A stretch of DNA of 64,000 nucleotides from Phytopythium helicoides (lineage: Eukaryota > Oomycota > Peronosporomycetes > Pythiales > Pythiaceae): assembly GCA_024867545.1 (NCBI GenBank), contig JANFNE010000016.1:310001-374000 (forward strand), read 5' to 3'. Numbering within the stretch: position 1 is the first letter of the stretch; every line of letters begins with the position of its first letter. Shown here in pieces: positions 11,291 through 24,246 of the stretch. A model generated the notes under the pieces. The model was not told the DNA's origin and searched no databases. It saw only the letters and a list, made by a program, of their open reading frames with translations. The position numbers and the translations under genes are program-made.

Positions 11291-12373
11291 TTAGACAAAG
11301 TCGCAGCGGAAGAAAGAAGAGTCCGCGCTCTTGTTCGCACCACCTGTAGACGACAGCTCCAGAGTCACGAGCGCCGGCTCCGGAGGTGGCATTTGAGAAC
11401 GATGGATTGTTTCGATGAGACCGTGAAACGCTTCCTCAACGTTGAGACCTGTCTTGGCTGAAGTTTCAATGTAGGGCATGTGACGCGCAGTCGCGAAATT
11501 GCTGAGCTTCATCAAAGGACACTTTGCGCTTGTCGCCTTCAAGGTCACATTTGTTGCCGACAAGTACAGCTTGCAGGCCAGGCTCGGCAACATTTAGTAA
11601 CTGATCAAGCCACTTTTCGACGCCTTGCAAACTCGCGCGATCTCCGACGTCAAAGATCAACAGAGCACCCACTGCCTTGCGATAGTAGGTGGTCATCATC
11701 GCGTGGAAGCGCTCTTGCCCAGCTGTGTCCCAAATTTGCGCCTTCACATCGGTGTTTCCGATACGCATGGTGTGCGTGAGGAACTCAACGCCAATCGTTG
11801 ACGCAAACTCGGAGCTAACTCTCCCTTGTGGAGTCGACTCAGTAAGTTGGTCTTCCCGACACCCGAGTTACCGAGAAGCACGACTAACACCATAGTGAAG
11901 GCAGAAGCATGTGAGTGATAACATCACAGCAACAGTGCTTTGGATGGGGCGTACTTTTGTTGACTGGTGGCTTCGCTGGAGCTTTTGGTGTTGTTGGCAC
12001 CGCAGCCACCGGTTCACTCGAGCGGATTTCTTCCGTCACAGGTGGAGGATTAGTAGAGAAGTCAGTGCCATACCTGTTGACAACAGGTACAATGTTCAGC
12101 CTCCATCGAATTCGAACTGACTGCACTGCTTGAGACCCACTTTTTGTCTAGCTCGACATAAAGAGCTTGCATCTGGTGCCCATACATCGCCACAAGCGCG
12201 TCAACATCGCCCAACTTGTCACGAAGACCGCGTTGCGTGTAGAAATCACGCAGGAACTCGCGCGGCGTGAGTGTCTTGGAAGCGCGCAGGAGCTCGAGTG
12301 GGTTGATGCTATCAAGGAAGCTGACCGAGCGCTTGGGGCTGTTATGGACGGCTGTCGTGGGTCTTGAAGCCAT
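11291..12373 (-). CDS. Rab11-like small GTPase with an N-terminal helical extension
   Basis: Exons 12373-12141, 12073-11955 and 11883-11291, joined by introns gtgggt...cag and gtacgc...tag with correct phases. The first about 105 residues (MASRPTTAVHNSPKRS...) contain a helical motif (LTPREFLRDFYTQRGL...VDALVAMYGHQMQALYVELDKKYG) and a Pro/Ala linker. The splice then creates NKIVLLGNSGVGKTNLL, the expected Rab P-loop entry. The rest is a full GTPase: STIGVEF (switch I), WDTAGQERF (switch II), GNKCDLE (guanine specificity) and ETSAKTG. It ends CDFV, a possible CaaX prenylation box. One missing base near 11833 and one surplus base near 11503 (TTTCG) disrupt the frame and compensate, leaving 315 codons. 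Rab11 proteins direct recycling-endosome traffic. The extension is unusual, since most Rabs start just before the P-loop. Confidence 0.82.
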
Positions 12374-12562
12374 GGCTAGCAGAACGAACGAAATCGCTTC
12401 AAGTGGTGGTGGCAACGGATGGTTTCGAATGTGAGCAGCTTGTCTGCACTCGAAGCGGTTGCAATCAGGCAGCCTTGGTGGCGCTTGGGAGACCCGACTT
12501 GAAATAGACAATATGAAACAGACCAAAAGCATGAGATGTATTGTGGCAACAGCAATGCAGAT

Positions 12563-13738
12563 TCACTTCTTGCCCTTCTTCTTGCCTCCGCCCTTCTTGC
12601 CCTTCTTGTCGGCCTCGGAAGCCTTGCGCTTCTCCTCTTTCCGAGCCAAAAATGCTCGATACGCGACCTGAATAATGCGTGCCGCCGTGTTTTGTGCCTT
12701 GAGCTCCTCTTTGCGAAGCGCTTCGAGCTCCAGCAATCGCTGGCGCTCTTCCTCTTTCTTCTTGATTGCGGCCATCTCTTCTTGCCAGCGCTTTTGGTAG
12801 ACTTCAAGCCGCTGCGAGTTGGTCGGCTTTTGCTGCTGGAGTGCCTCCAGTTGTTGCTGCTTGGCTTGAGTGTCTTGCTGATACTTGGCTGTCCACTCTG
12901 CCAACTCTGCCTGCAGCTGCTCATACCGATCTTTGAGAAAACGAACCGACTCGTCATGTACTTTTGTCTCGGTTGCGCACTTGCTCTGCAGATCCTTGAT
13001 CACGTCGCGCTGCTCTTCCAACAGTTGGTGATACATTCGCGACGTGCTGCTTCGCTTGGCCTTGGCTTCATTCCTCGCATAACGGATGTCGATCTGTGTT
13101 TTCGACTTGACTGCCAGAATCTGCTCTTTCAGCTGTAGGATAGTAGCTTTGTGCTCGGTAACCTCTTTTTGATGTTCCATCTTCTCTCGTGCGAGCTCGG
13201 CACCCAACCGCTTGACTTCCTCGACTGCCTCACGCTCCTTCTTGAGAATCTCGTGGGCTTTTTCCTGCGTGCTCTTACCCTCCGCTACGAAAGCTAGCAG
13301 CGAGTCGAACGTGCCATGCTTCTTGAGCTCAGTGAGAGTTTGCCCAAGCAGTTCCAGCAGTGCCTCCCGTTCCTGCTGGATCTTCATGAGGTTTCCAGCC
13401 AGGTTGGGGTTCTCCTTGAGGTTGCGACATAGACTCTTGGTCGACTCTCGCAGCTGGCGGCTCACCTCCTGGATCTCTCGCTGGTTCTCCTTAAACTTGG
13501 ACTTGTTGGCGAGTCCCTTGAGCACTGTGCGCTGCGCAATGAGTTTTTCATACCTCGCCTCGAGCCCGCGCTGGTCCTGGATGATGCGCGAGATCTCCTC
13601 GCCAACAATCTGCGACAGCTCCTCGCGGTGCTGCAGGATGTCGGGTGTGATGCTGCCGAGGAACCCAAGCTTCTCCACGGCCTCCTCCAGCACGCCACAT
13701 GCGCGGAGCGTCTCGGTTGGTGTCAGCTTGAGCGCCAT
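12563..13738 (-). CDS. Dynein regulatory complex subunit 9 (DRC9/IQCG)
   Basis: Uninterrupted 391-residue frame from the ATG at 13738 (MALKLTPTETL) to TAA at 12563. It is almost entirely charged coiled coil. It begins with the conserved block LRACGVLEEAVEKLGFLGSI and ends with a single IQ motif (IIQVAYRAFLARKEEKRK) and a Lys/Gly-rich tail. This arrangement and length match IQCG/DRC9, part of the nexin-dynein regulatory complex that links doublet microtubules in motile flagella; the IQ motif binds calmodulin. Its presence fits an organism with flagellate zoospores. The open frame continues a few codons upstream through a GTG, but the first ATG is the natural start. Confidence 0.85.
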   Translation of the reverse strand: MALKLTPTETLRACGVLEEAVEKLGFLGSITPDILQHREELSQIVGEEISRIIQDQRGLEARYEKLIAQRTVLKGLANKSKFKENQREIQEVSRQLRESTKSLCRNLKENPNLAGNLMKIQQEREALLELLGQTLTELKKHGTFDSLLAFVAEGKSTQEKAHEILKKEREAVEEVKRLGAELAREKMEHQKEVTEHKATILQLKEQILAVKSKTQIDIRYARNEAKAKRSSTSRMYHQLLEEQRDVIKDLQSKCATETKVHDESVRFLKDRYEQLQAELAEWTAKYQQDTQAKQQQLEALQQQKPTNSQRLEVYQKRWQEEMAAIKKKEEERQRLLELEALRKEELKAQNTAARIIQVAYRAFLARKEEKRKASEADKKGKKGGGKKKGKK

Positions 13739-13863
13739 CTTCACGGCAGCCTCTCAATAACCGCTCGCGTCGTTTCAAGATCCACACAGAGCACTAAAAA
13801 TGAGCTCAACTTGAAGTTGTACTGAATTTTTTGCGTGATGTCATGGATCCTGCAGCTAGTTTG

Positions 13864-15621
<1,758 letters not shown>

Positions 15622-18600
15622 ATGACCCCAACGAGGACGCAGAGGACTGTCACGCCAGCCTCGCCGGTCACTGTTGGCGCGCTGTTCTCGGCGATCGCGA
15701 ATGATTCGTTCTTCGAGCTTATGGCGTCACAGCACTTGTCACTGTCGTCTCCTAGCAGCTCCGAGTCAGGACCTCTCGTCGATTGGCAGCCCGGTCGCAG
15801 GCGCCGTTGTGCCGGCAAGTAGCAGCACCTGCGTCTATAGCCATGACATGGTTGAGTTCCAGGTCGACGTGAACCGATACGTTGACGGCTTTGGCAAGAC
15901 GTTGCTCCACCATGCCTGCCGCTTTGGAAACGTGCAGGTCGCCCAGTGTCTGCTCTTCCACGGTGCCAGTGCGTCGGCGCAGTGTCCGCATGGCCGCACA
16001 CCGTTCCACGACGCGGTCTCCTCCAGGAGCGATCACACGCTAGAGCTTTTGCGGATTCTGTTCGCGCATGAGCCGGCTGGGATGAGTATTGTTGATGTGA
16101 ATGGCGGTCATGTGCTTCACTTGGCGGCCATTCATGGCCGCCTCGATGTGATTCAGTGGTGTGCGTCGCTCTTCGCCGATACAGGTCACGCGAATACCTC
16201 AAGTCAGCATACGACGCACAAGTACTTGCTTCAGTTGTCTATCACTTCGTTTGGCGGTCGTAACATGCTGCATTACGCAGCGTACAACGGGCGGCTCGAA
16301 GTGCTGCAGTGGTTGCTCGAGGGAGAAGACAATGAGCGAGTGAACGATTTTGATGTTAGTGCGATGGATGCCAATGGGTACTCGCTGTTGCATTTCGCTG
16401 CCATGGGTGGTCATCTTGATGTTTGCGAATGGCTCGTGCTAGCCGCTCCCGGGAGACGGAGCCTTTCGATCAACGCCCGAAACTGTGAGGGGAAGCGAGC
16501 CGTCGACCTCGCAAAGGAAGATGCCATCAAAACGTTTCTAACAGAAGCAGGAAGAAACCCCCGTCCACCGTGTGCAGTGAGATGCATTGGTGCTGATCAC
16601 TGCTCCCTGGGCATTACGTGGACCAGTCGAGCATGAAGGGGATGATCGGCTGAGAGAGACTCTTGCACCAGAGACGTTGAGTCTCGAGTTCTGCCGGAAA
16701 CCAGTAGGGCTTTCCCATGCTGCAGGAGCTGGAGTATTGGCGATGCTTCTGTCTACACCAAGATCTCAAAACCTCCTGCGATGGGAAAATGTCGAAGCTA
16801 TGCTACCAGCATCTGCAAATGAATACTGGCTGCCCGGTCTTGAAGAAGGCGCAGAGTATCTAGTCCGCATGCAGGCGATCAATCGGAATGGAGCGAGCGA
16901 GTATTCTTTTCCGAGTTTAGCTGGCGGGTTCTCAACACTATCGAACGAGACGACCTCAACATTTATCGATACAAGACTATCAACAGCTCTTCACCAAGTC
17001 GCATTTGTCGGGAACTTGCGTTTCGAGCTGTTGGAAGGTCGAAGAATGCCATCGCCTCGCCGAGCTCGGGCATATCACTCCGTCCAGAGACGTGCTTCGT
17101 TCTCACCAACCGACTATCATGCTTTTTCAACTCGGGGTCAAGTTGATGCGGGACAGTACTACTGCATCATTTCTGTCGAGCTTCCAGGCGTGTCCAATAG
17201 GAAAAAGCGTACTCCACGACGGCGCACGGTTCCCATGACTCTCGGCTCTTCACACAACGCGACAATGCCTCTATCACCGTTAGCGAGCACAGACGCCACA
17301 ATCCCTGCTTGGCGGAAATTGTATTGTGTTCGATCAGGCATAGCAGGCGTTCAAGAAACGATGATTCGAGCGGGGAGCTCTTGTGCCGCTAATCACCCAG
17401 AATTTGCCTTCAACACTACGTTTCGTGTGCCAGACCCGTCGTTGGCGCTTATTCGAGTTGAGGTTCGATGTCAAACCAAGTTCACTGACGATTGCGTCGG
17501 AGTGTGTACGCTTCGTATGCTCGATCTTGTGCGTGGGCTGCCGATGAAAACCCAATGGTTTGCGCTAGACACTCCGCCGCGAGCAGGCACTACGTTGGGT
17601 TCCGGTCACGTGCTTGTGCGAACGCTGTTTCTAACTGATGGAGCTGTGGTTGGTGCGTCTGATGCTAGCAGCTACTTACAAGGCTCAGTCACGCCTCGAT
17701 GTAAATCTGCCGTTGGACTGGATCGCTTTGGGTTTCGAATCTTTGATCCTCAGCGACAAACGAGCGACAGAGTCACCGCGAGTCCGAACGTAATCGATAG
17801 GCCGATCGAATACTATGAGCAGCTGCACGAATTGTTGGACCGACAGCAGGCGCGCAGGTGGGAAAAGTTTGCGGCGGCAGCAGGTACCGCAGAATGTGCC
17901 TCTGGCAGCGAAAGTGACGGAGACGATAGTGTTAGTTGTGCTGCCGTCTTCGCGCTTGCAGCGGAATGCTCCTCAACCGAAACAAATTCTTCGAGACTTT
18001 GCTTGGCAAGGATTTCCCGGGTCTCATCGCGCAGCGATTTACAAGCAGCTTGCATCTCGGATACGCCGCTCGTTCCCGTCCGACTACTTTTCGACGCTAG
18101 TCCACAAAGCATCAGCGCGATCCGACAGAGTTCCCTCTCCTAGAGGTGTGAAATCCCCAACCGCTAGCACCCAGTTTCCAAACGGCTCGGAGACAGATCG
18201 CCGTCGATTTGCAGCGCACATTTGCCGGCAACGAGAGCTGGATCAACACGTCGGAAGGACAGGAAGCTCTCGGACGCGTGCTTGAGGCATTTGCCGTGCA
18301 TAATCCTGCAGTGGGGTACTGCCAGTCGATGACCTTTATAGTTGGTCGTCTGTTGTGCTTGTTTCACCACCACGAGGAGCAGCAAGCTGGAAAGCCATCG
18401 CGCCGCCATCGCATCCACCCGCTGCCAGTCGATTCCCATGGCTCGAAACTTCATAAACGCGAGGAGGAAGACGCGTTCTGGCTGTCAGTCGTGATCTTCG
18501 ACGAGCTTTTCCCGACGTACTTCGCCGATGGAATGAAGGGGCTTCAGGTCGACGCGCGTGTGCTTGAGCAGCTCATCAAGTCTCGACTCCCCCAGCTCGA

Positions 18601-18949
18601 CAGGCATCTCCAGAAACTTCAAGCTCCTCACGTCGGACTGTTCCTCGCCACGCAGTGGCTGCTGCCTGTCTTCTGCGCGGGTTTCCCGACCTGCACGACG
18701 TTCCAGATGCTGGACGTGCTGCTGCTCGAAGGCTCGGCCGCCGTCCTCGCTCTGGCTGTGGCGCTGCTGCGGATTGCGCAGCCCGAGCTGCTCGCCGAGC
18801 GCAGCGACTACCTCCACGTGTTTCGCGCGCTCAAGCAGCGCGACCAGCGACTGCACGACGCCTCGCTGCTGCTCGAAGTCGCGCGTGACGAGTTCCAGCT
18901 GCTGCCAGCGGCGGCGATCGCCTCCATGCGCGCCAACGCCATGCAATGA
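15622..18949 (+). CDS. Ankyrin - FN3-like - C2-like - TBC (RabGAP) protein
   Basis: Start MTPTRTQRTV at 15622. The parts read: ankyrin repeats (about 15870-16540; TLLHHACRFGNVQVA, HVLHLAAIHGRLDVI, NMLHYAAYNGRLEVL, SLLHFAAMGGHLDVC); an FN3-like domain (about 16620-16940, ending GAEYLVRMQAINRNGASEYS); a C2-like domain (about 17310-17580, ALIRVEVRCQTK...LRMLDLVRGLPMKTQWFAL); and a TBC domain from about 17990. The TBC domain keeps both catalytic fingers, Arg in QIAVDLQRTF and Gln in GYCQSM, so it should accelerate GTP hydrolysis by a Rab. A 55-bp intron near 16570-16625 restores frame between ankyrin and FN3. Three single surplus bases (about 15720-15800, about 17970 and about 18190) are also needed. 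Removing them and the intron gives exactly 1090 codons, arguing for one gene. Confidence 0.75.
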
Positions 18950-19091
18950 ATGTCCTTTCCGAGGAGGGATGTCGTCAATAAGATCATACTTTATTCAATA
19001 TAAAAGGACTGCATTCCCCCTGTGCCATCCAGCCCTACCACCTTTTCCCACTTCCTCATGTGCTCACTTTGGGATTAGCGATCAAGGTGCG

Positions 19092-20315
19092 ATGACGACC
19101 AGCTCCGTGTCCTCTCCTGACCACAATGGGAACTCGCTGGTGCTCGAGGACCCGACGCAACTGCTGCTCCCACATCACACATCGTCGTCCCCATCGTCGC
19201 AGTCGGACGTGTCGTCGGACCAGAGCAAGCGCGAGCGGGAGCGAATGCTGGCGGCGCGCAGACGCCGCGCGTACAACGAGCGCGCCAAGTCAGAGCTTGC
19301 GCTGCTGCGACACCAGGAAGGCGAGCTGTCGGCGCAGCTCGCAGCGCTCAAGAAGCGCGTGGAGAGGATTCGTCGCCATCGTCGCGCGGATAGTCGTGTG
19401 CTGACGGTTCCGGCGTGGAAAGGGACTCGCACTGTTGCAGATGGAGCAGCGACTGGCGTCCGAGGCGCTGAATGAGAGGCTGCGCAGGCGCGTGGACGGT
19501 CAGAACATCGGTCATCCAGGAGCTTTACAATATGCTTCAGAGACAGAGTATGGAGAACACGGACGACGTTGGCGAGGTGGTGGTTAGGAAGGGAGGGACT
19601 AGTGCCGTCAGCCTCGAGCTCGCCGACACTCTGCTGTTCGAGACATACCTGAAGGAGTTGGATGTCATGTATGCACAGACGAATGCCATTTTTCGTGAGT
19701 GTGGGCTAGACTTGGAGGCGGAAGAGGTAGTGAAGTGCCCACACCCGTGGGCGAAGATGGACGCAGAGACAAAGACCGAGTTTTGGGAATGCGCGGGCCG
19801 TCGAAATCATTGCGTTGCCGTTCCACATGGCTCGGCTTACGGTTTGGCCCGTGAACCAGTTTTTCCACTTGCGGCAAGAGCAGCGGCAGTTCTATCAAGG
19901 CGTGGCCGATCCAGACAACACTCTCGCTACCAAGTTCCGCGTGAATTATCGTCCAAACACACCTGATGCTGCCATCCCGCTCATTGGCCGGATGGTTATG
20001 CGCAGGTATCGCGAAGCAGACCGATCTGTGATTGTCTGGCGTACCCTTCACGACGGAGAGGGGGCGTATGAAGGGATGCACACTGACGAGACCGGGTGGT
20101 GCATCGTGCGACCCACGACCGATCGCGCTGCCATCGGCGCTGGAGGCACCATAGTGCAGATGTGCGGGCGATTCATACCAAGCCACTTTTCGGTGCGCCG
20201 CGCTCCGCCCAAGCATCTCCTGGATGCGTTTTCCGAGATCGTCATCCAGTCGGTGACTATTGACTGCGAATACCTCGTGCAAATGATGGAGGATATGCTC
20301 GTGTCGGATACGTAA
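19092..20315 (+). CDS. M96-type bZIP / START-like protein (oomycete family)
   Basis: ATG at 19092 (MTTSSVSSPDHNG). A Ser-rich leader is followed by a bZIP-like basic region and zipper (KRERERMLAARRRRAYNERAK, then ELSAQLAALKKRVERI), the conserved VPAWKGLALLQMEQRLASEA...NERLRRRVDGQN helix, and a C-terminal domain of about 250 residues (VSLELADTLLFETYLKELD...HTDETGWCIVRP...FIPSHFSVRR) like the START-related half of the oomycete M96 mating-specific family. These are presumed nuclear regulators, but their ligands and targets are not known to me. Three surplus bases are needed, near 19425 (GGGA), 19510 (GG) and 19800 (GGGCC). Removing all three leaves 407 codons. The three sum to a whole codon, but the intervening segments are unreadable without correction. 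Confidence 0.75.
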
Positions 20316-20433
20316 CATTGGTCACTGGCTGGCTGCTGCGTGTAAAGGAAATGGATATGCTTATACATCGGGTCCGTGTTTGGCACTTAGGCGACGCTTG
20401 GACTTGTGCCTTGGGAAAGCCAAATCGTCGCCA

Positions 20434-23400
20434 ATGACATCGCCACGAAGATCTGCGGCAGATCGATCCCCGCCTGCAGTGATCGAGCCGCTTCCAGATA
20501 GAAATCGAGCACAGGGTAACGATATCGTGTCGTCGATCGTCCGAGATCGTAATCAGCGCCGCGCGCGTGTCGAGATCTGGCAGACCAAATGCGACGGAGA
20601 ATCTCAACATTTTCAGTCTGAAGGTAAGTGGTCACCACTGTTCACGCTAGTAGAACATCGACATACGACAACTCACCCGCGATTGAACACGAAAAGTCGA
20701 GCAGTTCGAGTACGAGTTCCGCAAGGCGTTGCACTCCTCGGAGCACCTCGGGTCACCGAATGCGCTCCGCGCTGCCATTGCATTGGATGTGCTGATGAAA
20801 ACAGGATGCAAGTTTCCGCGCTTTGAGCCGCTGTTGATGACTCTCAGCCGAGAGTTCGAGATTGCGACGTACGTGCCGCAGCTAGAGGGTGTGCAGCAAC
20901 CATGGCAAGAAAATGGAGACGCTAGCGACAGTCTTTCACGAAGGCTTGAAACAGTAGTGCGAGCTGGTGTATCTCGCCATGCTTTCTTCTCCGAGCTCAA
21001 GGATATTACGGCTGAGCAGTCTGTGGTTCGAGACGAGGTGTACGTAGACTTTTTTTCTCGGTCCTGGCAGAGAGGGCAATGCTGTTGACTCTTTCCGTCT
21101 CAATTGTGTTTCCATAGGCAGAAGCTTGATGACTCAATACACATTCATGATTGCCAAGCTTCGAAGTCACGAGCAAATGGTTGACCGGCTTGCACGTCGG
21201 TGGGCACGTCTAGTCCTGAAACAGACTCTCGTGGACTGGAAGAAACTTGTGATCCGCAAAAAGTACACGCGGGTGCTGTTCGACAAGACTAGTGGGCGAT
21301 GGACCAAGCAGCGACTGCATCGCGTCTTTAGAGCTTGGGGAGCCTTTGCTGCTGCGGAACGTGTGCGGCGCTCCCATGAACAGATCCAACAGTTTCGAGA
21401 AGGACGGTTTGAACTGCAAGAGTTACTCGTTAAGCTGCACGCACAGATCGACAGTGCAAAAGCTGAGGTACGAGGTCATCGAGAACACATGGACTACTCG
21501 AAACGCCACTTGATGTCGCTCGAAGAACTATTTGCACAGCTGGAGCTCCGTGTGCGCAATAGCCAGGAACGGAAGCTCCAAGAGATCTCCAACCAGTGGG
21601 GACAATTGTGCTTTGCACTTGTTGATTGTCAATGCGATTACTTGCAGAACATGCTCGACTCTGTGCCACTCGATGAGTTCGTCGATATATCACTGCTTTT
21701 AACACGAGGCGAAGAAATCGGAGACCTCCTTGGGCTACCTTCAGATGCGCTGGTGCTACGATGGATCAATTTTCAGCTCGCACAATGCGATACCTTCCGG
21801 AGCTACTATGTCAGTTCTCCCGCGGGATTCATACAGAACTTTTCATCGGACATGCATCGGCATTACGTCCTTCGGCACATTGTGCATCGTATCATTGGGC
21901 TCAAAGCAGGGAGCGACGGTGGCAAAGTATCCGGTCACGACACGAGTATTTGCCGAGATGGTTACCAAACGAGTCGCACGTCACCTGATCGTCGAGGTTC
22001 CTCTGCAATGACAAGCTACACCACACCCTTTGCAAATGATGATGACCTCTGCGCTGCACTCGGTGAACAACTCGATCCTCCGTGTCCCCCGTTGCTTTCC
22101 ATGCTACCGTTTGGCGAACGCAATAGTGATCTCATTTTTTGCCTGTTCAGCTTTCTAATGTGCGAGCACCCGAGCATGATTGTTGCGCCAGCACCTGCAA
22201 CAAATGGCCATAGTTCGACCTCGTCTACTCGTATCACTACTGCTAGCAGTGCATTCCCTGTCATATCTCCATGGCAGGAAGCTCGTGCTGCTCTCGATGA
22301 AGCGAGATCTGTCTGGTCAGTTGTCCGAAATCAATGGAGTGAGCTTCGCGAACCATTCGAAATTCAAGAAATCACGAAGTTATCGCCAGACACGACGGCG
22401 CCACCTCAGTTGCTCGCACGCGCAAATATCGCTTTACAGAATGCCGTGCACTCTGTTCAGTATGCGTGCTCCAAGCGAAGCATTGCGACGCGTACATGGG
22501 AGTGCTTACAGCGCCGAATACAAGAAGACGCGCTTCGTCTCCTCATACACCGAGGCAGAGTGCACGAAAATCCACAGACTCTACTGCCAATCGAGCTTGT
22601 TGACCGCCGCATGTGGCGAGAAAAATTCATGCTGACGACATTGCATACAGACAAACTGGTGGGGGTATTTGCTCGCATGGATGCGGGTCTTCGTGCAAAC
22701 GACTCGACAACTATCGTTCCAGATCCCAGTCCAGAGCAACGAGAACAGGTCGAAGCGGACCTTGCTCAGGTCGAACTTGTGCTGCAAGAGCACTATGAGA
22801 CCATGCGCCAAGTGTATCGATTCTATGCGAGCATTGACACCGCCACGAGTGACGTCGGCACTTCGCCACCTCACCGAATTGGCGGTGATGAAGAGCGCTT
22901 TTTCCGCAAAATTGCTGTGTCCATGTCCCTGCAAGAGTTTCACGTTTTCCTCAAAGACTGCAAGATGTTTGGCACGGCGCGGTCATTTCCATACGAGTTC
23001 ATCCAGCAGGTGTTTGAACATGTCAACAGCGATGTTGCTGCGTCCGCCGAGTCGGCAACGGTGAGGCGTCTTCCAAGCCATTTTCAGGTCGTTGCGACTC
23101 CTGATGAGAGCACCTTTGACGACGACAATCCGAGCGAGATGACGCCTGGCGAGTTTGTCGAAGCGCTCGTGCACATTGTCCGCAGCAAGCACATTTGCTT
23201 TCGTACCTATCGCGGCGGCGTGTCCTCCTTTGTTGAGGGGCTAACACTTGCGCAGCGGATGCGCAGATGCATCGAGGAGATTATCTTGCCGAACGCTATG
23301 CAAGAGAAGGACAAGAGCAACATTTTTCGACCGCTGCTGCTCTCGAGCGATTGCCGCGCCGTCTTCTCGACGCATTTCAAGCGGCTGCTTCAGGTATATA

Positions 23401-23774
23401 CGCACTTTGCCTCCGGCGGCGGTAGCGGACGCATGCTCTCGGTCGACGGTCTCGTGGCCGCTTGCAAGCACTTTGACCTGTTCCGTGACAATCTCGTCAA
23501 CCTGGATGATATCCAACATGTCCTAGCCAACGTGCTTCAGCTCGACCGCGAGACCATCCGCTTCGGCGTCAACAGCGAGGATCAGCCGTCTTCTTCATCA
23601 TCTACCCCACCTCCACCACCCGCGCTACCGGGCGCCGACGGTGAGAGCACGCCGCTGCTGACTGTCGCCGAGTTCCTTGAGGTGCTCGCCGCGCTCGCGT
23701 GTTACCTCCACCCCGACGCCTTCGTCCCTCTCGCCGCCAAGCTCGACGCCTTCTTCGCCGACCTACGGCTTTGA
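20434..23774 (+). CDS. CH-domain-like / helical / EF-hand-like protein, function unknown
   Basis: Exons 20434-20623, 20697-21039 and 21122-23774 give 1061 residues with consistent phases (donors gtaagt and gtacgt). A Trp/Arg-rich helical block (RWARLVLKQTLVDWKK, RWTKQRLHRVFRAWGAFAA) resembles SFI1-type repeats. A coiled coil follows, then DLLGLPSDALVLRWINFQL, which matches the core helix of plastin-like calponin-homology domains. The C-terminal third (LQEFHVFLKDCKMF, TPGEFVEALVHIV, LSVDGLVAACKHFDLF, LTVAEFLEVLAALACY) looks like EF-hand pairs without obvious calcium loops. The combination suggests a cytoskeletal or flagellar scaffold, but I do not recognise a named orthologue. No frame breaks occur over 3.2 kb of coding sequence. 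Confidence 0.75.
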
Positions 23775-24246
23775 CGATGACAGCCTTCAAAAGCTAGCCA
23801 CTACAACCCGTGGAGAGGAAGCAGTCGACATCTCTAGCAGCAGCCGGGGCGATCTTCAAGCACGCGAGATCCCAGTCAGACGTAGCTATCGTTGCGGGTG
23901 AAGGTGGCGGGGCCACTGCACTTCATGCAGCTTCACGGAATGTGACCAGCTTCGCTCTCAACGCCAATGGGTGAATGCCAATCCGCTGAATGCCAATCCG
24001 CTGAATGCCAATCCGCTGAATGCCAATCCGCTGAATGCCAATCCGCTGAATGCCAATGCGTGAATGCGAGCGGATACGACGGTACTGGCGCTGCCCTGCA
24101 CATGCGCAGTGCGAGTTGCATGCGTTGCCTTTATATGTACGCCACATCATAGCATCCGGTCTCCTCATCCTCGCGACGTGTCACTCGCATATTCCTCCGC
24201 AGACCCCTCCAAGCACGCGACACCTTAAACCCAAGCACCAGCGACG
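23775..24246. promoter_or_regulatory. Spacer and 5' flank of ISN1
   Basis: About 470 bp between two plus-strand genes. It contains the 15-bp minisatellite described separately, then about 180 bp of unique sequence ahead of the ISN1 ATG that should hold the promoter. Confidence 0.45.
23972..24060. repeat. 15-bp minisatellite, about six units
   Basis: Unit tgaatgccaatccgc starts at 23972, 23987, 24002, 24017, 24032 and 24047. The first five copies are perfect; the sixth ends in a variant (aatgcg) and is followed by a degenerate start at 24061. Because 15 is a multiple of three, the array is open in several frames and makes spurious five-residue repeat ORFs. It lies about 190 bp upstream of ISN1. 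Confidence 0.95.

Noticed and set aside
11204..11461. Plus-strand frame overlapping the Rab 3' end
   Set aside because: It is antisense to the Rab coding sequence; only an unconfirmed splice of the coiled-coil gene would use part of it.
23972..24060. Regular short repeats as a possible CRISPR-like array
   Set aside because: Units are contiguous with no spacers and the genome is eukaryotic; it is a minisatellite.
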